The notes beneath the pieces are model-generated. The model did not search any database. It saw nothing but the letters and a program-made list of their open reading frames with translations, and was not told the origin of the DNA. The position numbers and the translations under genes are program-made. From Firmicutes bacterium UBA1739 (GTDB lineage Bacteria > Bacillota > Clostridia > Peptostreptococcales > Anaerovoracaceae), in contig DCHZ01000021.1 in the NCBI GenBank assembly GCA_002315385.1, forward strand, positions 1 through 26,632: DNA of 26,632 nucleotides. Direction: 5' to 3'. Shown in pieces: positions 1-8,220 of this stretch; the stretch's first letter is position 1, and each line of letters starts with the position of its first letter.

Positions 1-208
1 CGGCTGTTCCGACGCTTCCGCCGCCTCCGCCGCTTTTGTAGGTTGCTCCTACGGCAAACGGTGAGAATTCGTTGTAAGTAAACTCAAGATATTTCTGACC
101 CGCAGTTGTTACAACTTTGGCCTGTATTCCATTATCATAACTTCCCGCATCTTCATCCCAGTGATAAACTTTGTAATCTGTGTTGTTCTTAATATTGAAT
201 GGAACCAT
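1..208 (-). pseudogene. Partial surface-protein fragment with Gly-rich linker
   Basis: On the minus strand an open frame runs from an ATG at 208 off the left edge. It encodes about 69 residues. The translation has a beta-rich look (YKVYHWDEDAGSYDNGIQ, then KYLEFTYNEFSPFAVGA) and then a glycine run (KSGGGGGSVG). Firmicute surface proteins often have such a segment just before a C-terminal anchoring region, so I infer a surface protein. The ATG has no convincing ribosome site, no signal peptide follows, and an in-frame TAA lies one codon upstream at 212-214. The fragment therefore looks like the 3' part of a gene that has lost its 5' end. It could also be a real gene with an unusual start. Family not identified. 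Confidence 0.4.
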
Positions 209-622
209 ACGTTAAGATAAATTTTCCACTTTGACATATATAATACTGATTATATCAATCCTATTATATTTATCCTGTAACAATGGAATTTTATACTCAT
301 ATTTTTTCACATCATTATTGCAGCTTTCAAAACGGTTAGATTTCCGCCGAAATACAGACCTCAGGCCGGATTCTGTCGCCGTCCCGGCAGGATACCTCAT
401 TTCCATTGGAACAGCAGTTCACTTTCCACCAAAATGCAGACAGTATTAAAAATTGCCGTCCCGTGCTCCTCATCATATCCCGGATAGCCAGGATGAATCA
501 GCGCAAAGATGAAAAACCTTCTGCCAAATCAATGACAGAAGGTTTTTATGTTCAATAGCATACAGCCTCCGGAAAACACAGACCGGCTATTGTATTATTC
601 AGTTTGTATCTGATAGTCGATA
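209..622. other. Intergenic region with no supportable gene
   Basis: About 410 bases separate the left-edge fragment from the 1330-aa gene. They hold the terminator at 512-547. Short open frames exist on both strands (212-406 minus, 231-449 plus), but none has a ribosome site, a recognisable domain or consistent coding character. A minus-strand stretch at about 390-500 reads protein-like in one frame (ALIHPGYPGYDEEHGT) without a start codon, so a decayed gene or dispersed repeat is possible. Confidence 0.5.
512..547 (-). terminator. Intrinsic terminator of the 1330-aa gene
   Basis: A perfect 12-bp inverted repeat (512-523 pairs with 536-547) encloses a 12-nt loop. On the minus strand the stem reads AAAAACCTTCTG ... 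CAGAAGGTTTTT, so the 3' arm ends in a T run. It lies about 75 nt past the stop codon at 623. The structure is symmetrical and could act in both directions, but no plus-strand gene approaches it. Confidence 0.85.
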
Positions 623-3600
623 CTATTTTACAACAAATGTCATGTTGTATACATCGGAATAACCCTTACAATCTTTTACTGTAATACGCAGAGTATATGT
701 GCCTCTCTGCAGTTTTGCAAAACGGAGATTGGAGTTAACCGCAGTCGAACGAATATTAACTGATTTTGCACTTGTATACGCGGTCGCTGTCTGTTTAACA
801 GTACCATTCATCAGAATTTCGCCCTTAATTGTAGAAAGGTTGTATACAGAAGTAATCGTACCTGTAATATTCTTTGAGCATCCGTAAGTTGCTGTTCCGA
901 TGTTGTCAAGTTTAAATGTAATTGCAGACGGTTCCACTGCCGCATTTACTGTAAAGCCTATGGTTCTTACAAGAGTCTTTCCGCTTTCGTCAACAGCAGT
1001 AACCCGGAGGTTATAATATCCCTTGGCAAGCTTCTTCATAGTGTTTATGTCGTTAATTCCACTGTTAACGAGATCCACAGACTTACTCATTGGGTTTTCG
1101 GTAACTGTTGCCACAACCTTACCTGAGAGAATGTATTCGGCAGTAAGCTTAGTAATATTGTAGTTGGAAGTAAACTTACCTGTAACATCACGATATGTTC
1201 CTGCTGTGAATGCACTTATGGAATTGAGATAACCGGTAAGATTTGAAGCAGCTCCTTTGATTGTAAAGTTGCTTGTTACGGTAACGGTCTTGTCGGTATC
1301 ATCAACAGCAGTTACGGAGAAAGTATACTGACCTACCGGAAGTGCCGAAATATCAAGCTGGGATGCGATAGAATTATCATTCAGATATATTGATGTTTTG
1401 TTCGGAGCGGTGGTTGCTGTCTGAACAGGAGAACCGTCACGAAGGATTTCAGCCTTAATGCCGGTAATCGCATAATTTGAATATACTCCGCCGCTGACAG
1501 TGTATTTTGTTCCTGCATTAACCGTTCCGATATAGTTGATATATGCTCCCAGTGTTGATGAAGCTATAGTACCCTTTACTTTAAAGTCAACAGTTTTTTC
1601 TACAGTTTTACCCGTATAATCTGTTGCACTGATTTTAAGGGTATAGTCTCCTACTGCAAGAGTTCCGAAACGAAGGTTATTATTTACTGTACCTTCAACA
1701 ATATTATAATAATCTGTATTTACATTTTCTGTCACAGTCTGAATTACTGAAGTACCTTTTAATATCTGACCTGTAACTTTTGTAATCATAGCGTTGGAAG
1801 AAACATAACCTGTAATATTATGAGCGCTGCCCTTCCTTACGATACCTATATCATCCAGTGTCATATTAAGATTTGATTCAATGATTTGCGGTTTTACTGT
1901 AACTGTCTGCGAATCAACGATAATACTGTTGCTATTGTCAGTCGCTTTGATTCTGAGAGTATATGTACCTGCCGCAAGTGAAGCAAAATCAAGTCCGTCA
2001 TTGATTTCGCTGTTATCCAGATTATATTCACATGCCATCGGTGCCGCTTCAACTGACTGCTTTACCGTGGATCCGAGAATAATTTCCGCGATAACATTAT
2101 TGATACTGTAGTTGGACTTAACTGTGCCTGTTACTGTCGCATCTGTATTGTAATTTACAGTTCCGATTCTTCCCGCAGATATCGCAATCGTAGACGCGGG
2201 AGCCGTAACGTTGAAATGCTGAGTTCTTTCAACAGATTTTCCGTTTGCTTCATATGCAATTACACGGAGAGAATATGAGCCTGATTCAAGCTTCGTGAAA
2301 TCAAGCTGGCTGTTGAGCTTAGGATCGGAAAGATCGTAGGTGGTCGTATAAGGAGTAACCACAGCAGACTGAAGATCCCTGCTTCCGAGAACTATATCAA
2401 CTGTCACTTTTGTAATGAGGTTATTTGAAGTAAATTTACCCGAAAGTGTATATGGATTTACACGGCTGATTGTATTAAGGGCAGTAACCGCACCGCTCAG
2501 AGTTGAAGCACTTGCGGCGGTTATCACAATAATCTCTTCGGAGTTTTCCGATTTAAAGCCCTTATCGTCTTCCGCACTGACTCTGTACGTATAAATGCCT
2601 ACCGGAAGAGTACCGAAATCAAGCTGTTCATTAAGCTCATCGGATGCAATATTATATGTCTTCAATCGTGTATTTACAACACCTTCACGGAGAACCTCCC
2701 CGTTGAGAAGAACTTCGCCTTTGACATAATTAAGCTTTCTTGCCGAATTTACTTTACCGTAAAATACATTGTAGGCACCGCGATAAGCCCAATTCATTTC
2801 ACCAAAGGTAATCTTGATATTGGATTCGACATCAACATCATAGATTGTAAACGGAATTGATACACTTGCAGTCTTTCCGCTTTCATCCTTTGCGGTGATT
2901 ACCAGCTGATATGAACCTGCATCCAGCACACCAAACAGCAGCTTCTTGTTAATATTGGTGAGTGCGATATTCTGATAGGTTGTATAGAAATCCTGCTCTA
3001 CACTCTGAAGAGCAGTATTGCCGGACATCAGCTTTCCGGTAATCTTTACAATATCATAATTCGAAGAAACGTAACCGGTAATATCATGAGGGAACCCTGA
3101 TTCGAGATCGCCGATCTGATCTATCGAAAGCATAAGTTCGGAATCATTTTCAGGATCTTCTACTTCTATAGGTTCTTCCTGTTCGGCAGGTTCTTCCGGT
3201 TCTGTCGGTTCTTCCTGTTCAGAAGGTTCTTCCACTACTGTCGGTTCTTCCTGTTCGGAAGGTTCTTCTACTTCTGTCGGTTCTTCCTGTTCGGAAGGTT
3301 CTTCTACTTCTGTCGGTTCTTCCTGCTCAGAAGGTTCTTCCACTACTGTCGGTTCTTCCTGTTCAGAAGGTTCTTCCACTTCATCATAGATTGTAAACGA
3401 AACAGACTCGGTAACCGTCTTTCCGCTTTCATCCTTTGCTGTAATCACCAGCTTATACGAGCCGGCATCAAGTACACCGAATTTCAGATTTCTGTTAATA
3501 TCAGTTGTCACTATCTTCTGATAGGTTGTACAGAAATCCTGTTGAGCGCTCTGAAGAACATTATCGCCGGACATCAGCTTGCCGGTAATTTTCACGATAT

Positions 3601-4615
3601 CATAATTAGAGGAAACGTAACCGGTAATATTATACGGCTGACCTGATTCGATTTCACCGATCTGATTTATCGAAATCATAAGCTCGGAATCATTTTCCGG
3701 GTTTTCAACCTCTGTCAGTTCTTCTTCGGGTTCTTCTTTCGGTTCTTCTTTTTCTTCAGGTTCAATCAAACCGCAGGCAACATTAGCCGCATAGGAGAAC
3801 TCGGTAATTTTTTCTACAGTGCCCTCATATTCGTAAATATCTTTCAGGCTTTCGGATGCCAGCATACGGTCAAGAACAAGATATCCTATATCGGTTGCCG
3901 ACATACCTGCCGCACTTCTTGCTGATTCCTGAAAACAGTAATAGCTGTTGTTATTACTTGTTCCGACAAGAATACATCCTGTAGAATAAGGGCTTGTGCA
4001 GGTTTTTGATCCGCTTATATTAGTGGATCTCGAATGAATCTGAATGTCTGTGGCATACGGAAGAGAAACAAATTTCTCTGCTGCGGCGTCCATACGAGTG
4101 CATGAGATTTTGTTTAATCCGTCAAGTGTACGGACATTCAATCTGGAATTACTATTGCTGGGCACGGCGGTCTTTAAAGCATAAATACCATCATTCACTG
4201 TAGCCGAAGAAGGTAAAGTATAATATGCCTTATGAGGATGATCCGGAATTGTGCTTGAATTTTTATCGATAGCAATATACTTCCAGCCACTTACAACAAT
4301 GGCAACTGCCTGGTCACGAACCCCGGAATATTCTACATAGGGGCTGGTACTGTCGCTTCCGCCTTCAAAAATGAGTACAACCGTGCGTTTTCCGGTGTTC
4401 ATCGCTTCGGTAAGCTCCGGAGAAGATTTAATGTAGTAGTCGCACATGGTTGCAATGTACTCTCTTTTATCCGTATCGTTAATGGAATTCAGGATTCCAT
4501 TCGGATCGGAAAGAGACTGTTGCTTCTCTGCCGCACTGACAGGAAGAACTGAAAAAAGAGTAGTACACATAAGGACTGCTAAAGCCAGACTTAGGGTTTT
4601 TCTAAACTTTTTCAT
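623..4615 (-). CDS. Secreted protein: L,D-transpeptidase-like domain plus nine Ig-like repeats
   Basis: This 1330-aa protein starts with a typical signal peptide (KKFR, hydrophobic stretch, VSAAE near residue 30). Residues about 35-260 form one domain with DIQIHSRS (His194) and SPYSTGC (Cys214), which resemble the His and S-x-GC motifs of YkuD-type L,D-transpeptidases. Spacing and flanks differ, so catalysis is inferred, not shown. A Glu/Pro-rich linker (286-308) follows. Then come nine units of about 100 residues of the form SxLxxxLxxIGxV ... GxYxLxIxAxDxxGK ... F; units 1 and 2 are separated by a 12-residue tandem repeat. These look like bacterial Ig-like domains. No LPXTG, SLH or C-terminal membrane segment is visible, so attachment to the wall is unexplained. 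AAAGGAG precedes the ATG, and the gene has its own promoter and terminator. A role in the cell envelope is likely; the substrate is unknown. Confidence 0.8.
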   Translation of the reverse strand: MKKFRKTLSLALAVLMCTTLFSVLPVSAAEKQQSLSDPNGILNSINDTDKREYIATMCDYYIKSSPELTEAMNTGKRTVVLIFEGGSDSTSPYVEYSGVRDQAVAIVVSGWKYIAIDKNSSTIPDHPHKAYYTLPSSATVNDGIYALKTAVPSNSNSRLNVRTLDGLNKISCTRMDAAAEKFVSLPYATDIQIHSRSTNISGSKTCTSPYSTGCILVGTSNNNSYYCFQESARSAAGMSATDIGYLVLDRMLASESLKDIYEYEGTVEKITEFSYAANVACGLIEPEEKEEPKEEPEEELTEVENPENDSELMISINQIGEIESGQPYNITGYVSSNYDIVKITGKLMSGDNVLQSAQQDFCTTYQKIVTTDINRNLKFGVLDAGSYKLVITAKDESGKTVTESVSFTIYDEVEEPSEQEEPTVVEEPSEQEEPTEVEEPSEQEEPTEVEEPSEQEEPTVVEEPSEQEEPTEPEEPAEQEEPIEVEDPENDSELMLSIDQIGDLESGFPHDITGYVSSNYDIVKITGKLMSGNTALQSVEQDFYTTYQNIALTNINKKLLFGVLDAGSYQLVITAKDESGKTASVSIPFTIYDVDVESNIKITFGEMNWAYRGAYNVFYGKVNSARKLNYVKGEVLLNGEVLREGVVNTRLKTYNIASDELNEQLDFGTLPVGIYTYRVSAEDDKGFKSENSEEIIVITAASASTLSGAVTALNTISRVNPYTLSGKFTSNNLITKVTVDIVLGSRDLQSAVVTPYTTTYDLSDPKLNSQLDFTKLESGSYSLRVIAYEANGKSVERTQHFNVTAPASTIAISAGRIGTVNYNTDATVTGTVKSNYSINNVIAEIILGSTVKQSVEAAPMACEYNLDNSEINDGLDFASLAAGTYTLRIKATDNSNSIIVDSQTVTVKPQIIESNLNMTLDDIGIVRKGSAHNITGYVSSNAMITKVTGQILKGTSVIQTVTENVNTDYYNIVEGTVNNNLRFGTLAVGDYTLKISATDYTGKTVEKTVDFKVKGTIASSTLGAYINYIGTVNAGTKYTVSGGVYSNYAITGIKAEILRDGSPVQTATTAPNKTSIYLNDNSIASQLDISALPVGQYTFSVTAVDDTDKTVTVTSNFTIKGAASNLTGYLNSISAFTAGTYRDVTGKFTSNYNITKLTAEYILSGKVVATVTENPMSKSVDLVNSGINDINTMKKLAKGYYNLRVTAVDESGKTLVRTIGFTVNAAVEPSAITFKLDNIGTATYGCSKNITGTITSVYNLSTIKGEILMNGTVKQTATAYTSAKSVNIRSTAVNSNLRFAKLQRGTYTLRITVKDCKGYSDVYNMTFVVK
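3161..3376 (-). repeat. Six tandem 36-nt units coding a Glu/Pro linker
   Basis: Residues 414-485 of the 1330-aa protein are exactly six copies of a 12-residue unit, EEPSEQEEPTEV and close variants (VV, EV, EV, VV, EP endings; last unit EEPAEQEEPIEV). At the DNA level each unit is 36 nt and adjacent copies are nearly identical. The segment separates Ig-like units 1 and 2 and probably forms a stiff, acidic spacer. Confidence 0.9.
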
Positions 4616-4665
4616 AATAACTCCTTTCTATTCTGTTTTCATGGAAATAAATATATTATTAAGAT

Positions 4666-4695
4666 ACAATACCATATTTTCCAGCAATATGTCAA
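4666..4695 (-). promoter_or_regulatory. Promoter of the 1330-aa gene
   Basis: On the minus strand TTGACA (4690-4695) is followed after 18 nt by TATTGT (4666-4671). The -35 box is perfect and the -10 box is moderate. The predicted transcript begins about 45 nt before the ATG at 4615, which leaves room for the AAAGGAG ribosome site. Confidence 0.65.
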
Positions 4696-4747
4696 CATAT
4701 GGTAAATATTAGTATTTTCACAATATCAGTTAAATATCAGTTAAAAT

Positions 4748-4789
4748 GAAAAAATTCTTTTCCACGCTGCCGGAATCTCATATTTTTTC
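4748..4789 (-). terminator. Possible weak terminator after the mutS/mutL operon
   Basis: An imperfect inverted repeat pairs GAAAAAAT with ATTTTTTC on the outside and TTCC with GGAA inside, ending in a T run on the minus strand. It starts about 10 nt after the stop codon at 4799. The stem is A/T-rich with an internal loop, so termination may be incomplete. Confidence 0.4.
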
Positions 4790-4798
4790 TTAGTTAAT

Positions 4799-6097
4799 TC
4801 ATTTTTTTATGATGATTGTTCCATGGTCATACATAGCCTGCAATGCCTTTATTACACCTATTTTCGAATACTCATAGGTCAGGCCTCCCTGAAAATAAAC
4901 TATATAAGGATCACGAAGCGGTCCGTCGGCACTGAGCTCTATCGATGAACCCTGTACAAAAGCCCCCGCTGCCATAATAACAGGATCATCATATCCCGGC
5001 ATATCCCACGGTACCGGAGTGACATGAGAATCAACCGGGGCCGCTGCCTGTATTCCCTCGCAGAATGCGACAAGTCTCTCCGACGTGCCCAGCTTCACAC
5101 ACTGAATAATATCACTTCTTACAGCTTTTGAACCCGGGCATACCTCAAAGCCCAGATTTTCAAAAACTCCGGCACACAGCATGGCTCCTTTGAGTGCTCC
5201 GTTCACTACCTTCGGGCCCATAAACAGCCCCTGAAGCATCGTTCTTGTCTGTCCGAAAGTCAGACCGCATTCTTTTCCTATTCCGACAGAAGTAAGTCTG
5301 TAGGATATCAGCTTTATCAGATCTGCTCTTCCGGCAATATATCCGCCGGTAAGCGCCATGCCTCCGCAGGGATTTTTAATCAGAGAGCCGGCCATTACAT
5401 CAACGCCAACCTGAGTAGGTTCCTTTGTTTCAAGAAACTCACCGTAGCAATTGTCCGCCATACATATAATGTCAGGATTTATCGACTTCACAAAACGGCA
5501 GCACTCACCCATTTCATCCACACTCATGGAGCGACGCCATCCGTAACCCGTTGCCCTTTGCATACAGACCATTTTTGTTTTTTTATTTATCGCTTTTCCC
5601 AGAGCATCCAGGTCAATTCCTCCGTCCGCTTTAAGCTCCACCTGTCTGTAGGTAATTCCGAAATCTTTTAATGAGCCGTCACCCGGATTGCCTTTTATGC
5701 CTATTACCTGCTCGAGAGTATCATAGGGCCCGCCTGTACAGTAAATCACCTCATCTCCCGGTCTCAGAATTCCGGTGAGAGTCAGAGATAACGCATGGGT
5801 TCCGTTAACTATTATCGGTCTTACGATGGCATCTTCCGTTCCGAAAATATCCGCAAATATTTTTTCTGTGGTTTCCCTTCCGATGTCGTTGTATCCATAG
5901 CCCGTATTCCAGGCAAAATGCATGTCACTTAGGCGGTTTTTCTGCAGTACTCCCAGCACCTTGTACTGATTATATTCAGTCACATCATCCAGAGCCGCAA
6001 ACTGCTCTTTTAATTCTTCTTCTGCTTTTTTTATGTATTCTAATATGTCGGAATTGATTTTCAGTTCCTCAATCAGATATCTGTCGGTATTATTCAA
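4799..6097 (-). CDS. Methionine gamma-lyase-like PLP enzyme (aluminium-resistance family)
   Basis: The whole length matches the PLP-dependent 'methionine gamma-lyase family / aluminium resistance protein' group of Firmicutes. Diagnostic stretches are the N-terminal LGVLQKNRLSDMHFAWNTGYGY, VNGTHALSLTLTGILRPGDE around the cofactor phosphate, ADNCYGEF with the Asp expected to contact the pyridine nitrogen (D215), and SLIKNPCGG, whose Lys241 should form the Schiff base. The physiological substrate of this family is not firmly settled; a sulfur amino acid C-S lyase is the usual guess. I place the start at the TTG at 6097 because GAGGAGG sits 6-7 nt upstream. The longer ATG at 6130 lies inside the recombinase gene without a better site. 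The start overlaps the recombinase stop by 8 nt, indicating translational coupling. Length (432 aa) is normal for the family. Confidence 0.85.
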   Translation of the reverse strand: MNNTDRYLIEELKINSDILEYIKKAEEELKEQFAALDDVTEYNQYKVLGVLQKNRLSDMHFAWNTGYGYNDIGRETTEKIFADIFGTEDAIVRPIIVNGTHALSLTLTGILRPGDEVIYCTGGPYDTLEQVIGIKGNPGDGSLKDFGITYRQVELKADGGIDLDALGKAINKKTKMVCMQRATGYGWRRSMSVDEMGECCRFVKSINPDIICMADNCYGEFLETKEPTQVGVDVMAGSLIKNPCGGMALTGGYIAGRADLIKLISYRLTSVGIGKECGLTFGQTRTMLQGLFMGPKVVNGALKGAMLCAGVFENLGFEVCPGSKAVRSDIIQCVKLGTSERLVAFCEGIQAAAPVDSHVTPVPWDMPGYDDPVIMAAGAFVQGSSIELSADGPLRDPYIVYFQGGLTYEYSKIGVIKALQAMYDHGTIIIKK

Positions 6098-7244
6098 AAC
6101 TATCCTCCTCGAATTCATCCAGCCATTCAAATCTGTCTATCAGATCACGCTTTGTATTTCTCCTGTGAGCGGCATATAACTGTGTTGTGGTTACATTATC
6201 ATGATCAAGAAGAGCCTGCACATCGAAAATCGAATTTCCTTCTTCAATCAGTGCGGTAGCCGCTGTTGCTCTGAGCTTATGGGGGCTGTATCCTCCGTCT
6301 CTGCTCTTCTCCATTGCTATTGATGTATATTTTTTTACAAGATCCCTTATTGCTCTTTCCGTCAGCCTCCGTTTCTGAAGTGACAGGAACAAAGCATCCT
6401 TATCTTCCTCGGAAATAACATCTTCGGAAGGTCTCTCTATTTCTATGTATTCCCGGATTACCTTTTCCACCGAATTATTAAGAGGCATTGTAGACTCCTT
6501 GCCCCTTTTTCTGTAAATCTTAAACTCTCCTTTTGAAAAATCAAATGAAGAAATGTTAAGCTGCTGAAGCTCGTAAAGTCTCAGCCCGTAGGTTATGAAA
6601 AGCAGGAGTATGGCGGTATCCCTGTATTTTGTTTTGCTCCAGTATGCCTTCTCCTTTTTCGTAAGCCCGTTTCCCTCAAACACCGCATCTATCATTGTTT
6701 TGACTTCATCAATTTCGAGTCTTTTTATCTCTCTTTCACCGGGTTTCGGAAGTCTTATGGGATCAAATCCGTCAGCGATATTCTCCGGCATCGTACCCTC
6801 TCTGTACATATATTTAAACAATACGGAAAGGGAAGATTTTTTCCTCGACAAAGACCTGTTCCCGTTTTCGTAAATATACACGGCGGTTTCTTTTTCTACC
6901 CTGTACTGACGGCAATAATCATTAATATAGAAATTAACGTCTCCCGGTTTTATTGCGGCAAATTCCGATTCGCGTATCTGTGAAGTTTTTTCCGCTGATG
7001 TAAGGTCAGTTTCATTCACGAGGTATTCGCAGAAAAAACGTATGTCGAACAGATATGCCATTCTCGTATTCGGAAGCACCGCACTTTTTAGATAGGAAAA
7101 GAATCCTCTCATAAACGAAGGCAGCTCTTTTTCCAGTTCCCTGCATCTTTCCATTATTTCACTTTCACGCCTGACAATATTATCCGGTCTGTCACTTTTG
7201 TTATGAATCCGGATTTCCTTCTTGGTTTCTTTTCTGATTGCCAT
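6090..7244 (-). CDS. Tyrosine recombinase/integrase (Xer-like)
   Basis: This 384-aa protein has an N-terminal SAM-like DNA-binding half (about 40-150) and a C-terminal catalytic domain (about 170-360). All tyrosine-recombinase residues are visible: Arg222 in GLRLYELQQL, Lys246 in the beta hairpin YRKRGKE, His322 and Arg325 in SPHKLRATAAT, His348 in LLDHDNVTTTQ, and the nucleophile Tyr357 in QLYAAH. It should therefore be active. The ATG directly follows the TAA of miaA, with GGAAGG inside the end of miaA as ribosome site, so it belongs to the operon. No att-like repeats or phage genes are nearby, which argues for a resident Xer-type function over an integrating element. The long N-terminal extension (about 40 residues, charged) is longer than in XerC/XerD. 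The recombination site is unknown. Confidence 0.9.
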   Translation of the reverse strand: MAIRKETKKEIRIHNKSDRPDNIVRRESEIMERCRELEKELPSFMRGFFSYLKSAVLPNTRMAYLFDIRFFCEYLVNETDLTSAEKTSQIRESEFAAIKPGDVNFYINDYCRQYRVEKETAVYIYENGNRSLSRKKSSLSVLFKYMYREGTMPENIADGFDPIRLPKPGEREIKRLEIDEVKTMIDAVFEGNGLTKKEKAYWSKTKYRDTAILLLFITYGLRLYELQQLNISSFDFSKGEFKIYRKRGKESTMPLNNSVEKVIREYIEIERPSEDVISEEDKDALFLSLQKRRLTERAIRDLVKKYTSIAMEKSRDGGYSPHKLRATAATALIEEGNSIFDVQALLDHDNVTTTQLYAAHRRNTKRDLIDRFEWLDEFEEDSFE

Positions 7245-8174
7245 TTATTCATCCTTCCAGTATCCGATTATTCTTTCCACGGCCTCTTCCTTCGAGGCGC
7301 ATTCACTCAGATTTATCCAATGAATATCATCATATCTTCTGAACCATGTCATCTGTTTTTTTGCATAATGTCTTGTATTTCTTTTTATCAGCCTTACCGC
7401 TTCCTCCAAATCATATTTTCCTCTCAGATAGCCGAAAAGCTCTTTATAACCTATCCCTTTCATCGAAATGAAAGATTCTGTAAGACCCATTGCCTCCAGT
7501 CTCTTTATTTCATCAGGCAGACCCTGTTTCATCAGCAGATCCACTCTCATGTCTATTCTGTCATAAAGCTCCTGCCGCTCCCGGCACAATCCTGTCAGAC
7601 AGTATTCATAATCCCCGGTTCTGGTATCGGCCTCACTGAATTTCCGAACACGGGAATCCCCTCCTTCAAGCATTTCAAGAGCACGTATTACTTTTTTCAC
7701 ATTATTCGGATGAATCCTCCCGGCCGCTTCGGGATCCGAATCCGCAAGCTTTGCGTGAAGGGCTTCATTTCCCTGAGTTTCGGCAATAGCTTCAAGCTTT
7801 TTTCTGAATTCACTGTTATTATCAGGTCTCACGGAAAAATCCATATCGTAAATCAGAGAATTCACATACAGTCCTGTTCCTCCGGATATTATGGGCACCT
7901 TTCCCCTGGAAAAAATATCTTCAATCGCGGATTTTGCACGCTTCTGATACTCGTAAACAGAAAAACTCTCTCTGGGATCAATTTCGTCTACAAGAAAATG
8001 CACCGCCTCCCGCCTTTCCTCTGCAGTCGGCTTGGCACTGCCTATGTCCATATACTTGTACAGCTGCATCGAATCCGCCGAAACAATTTCTCCGTTGAGA
8101 GCTTTTGCCGTCTCAATCGCATATTCTGTTTTTCCGACTGCGGTGGGTCCCGCAATAATAAGAATTTTTCTCAT
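7245..8174 (-). CDS. miaA: tRNA dimethylallyltransferase MiaA
   Basis: MiaA transfers the dimethylallyl group from DMAPP to N6 of adenosine 37 in tRNAs that read UNN codons, making i6A. The sequence shows the P-loop GPTAVGKT near the N-terminus, DSMQLYKYMDIGSAKPT, the ISGGTGLY segment, and the C-terminal KQMTWFRRYDDIHW typical of the family. I choose the ATG at 8174 (309 aa) because AGGAGG lies 9 nt upstream. An ATG two codons earlier (8180) is only 3 nt from that site, and the ATG at 8219 has no ribosome site of its own. It follows mutL in the operon, and its product is the substrate of MiaB, encoded by the first gene of the same operon. Confidence 0.95.
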   Translation of the reverse strand: MRKILIIAGPTAVGKTEYAIETAKALNGEIVSADSMQLYKYMDIGSAKPTAEERREAVHFLVDEIDPRESFSVYEYQKRAKSAIEDIFSRGKVPIISGGTGLYVNSLIYDMDFSVRPDNNSEFRKKLEAIAETQGNEALHAKLADSDPEAAGRIHPNNVKKVIRALEMLEGGDSRVRKFSEADTRTGDYEYCLTGLCRERQELYDRIDMRVDLLMKQGLPDEIKRLEAMGLTESFISMKGIGYKELFGYLRGKYDLEEAVRLIKRNTRHYAKKQMTWFRRYDDIHWINLSECASKEEAVERIIGYWKDE

Positions 8175-8220
8175 TTTCATTTTCCTCCTGAAAGGATTAG
8201 TGTCGCCATTAATAATCATA

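Noticed and set aside
212..406. A 64-codon minus-strand frame directly before the left-edge fragment, in the same frame
   Set aside because: The TAA could suggest an interrupted gene, but its residues show no continuity with the surface-protein segment and no ribosome site exists.
3161..3376. CRISPR-like array
   Set aside because: Regular 36-nt spacing comes from a coding tandem repeat with no spacers; the frame is open throughout.
6090..7244. Integrated prophage or genomic island marked by the recombinase
   Set aside because: The gene is embedded in a tightly coupled housekeeping operon; no tRNA gene, att-like repeats or phage genes are seen around it.
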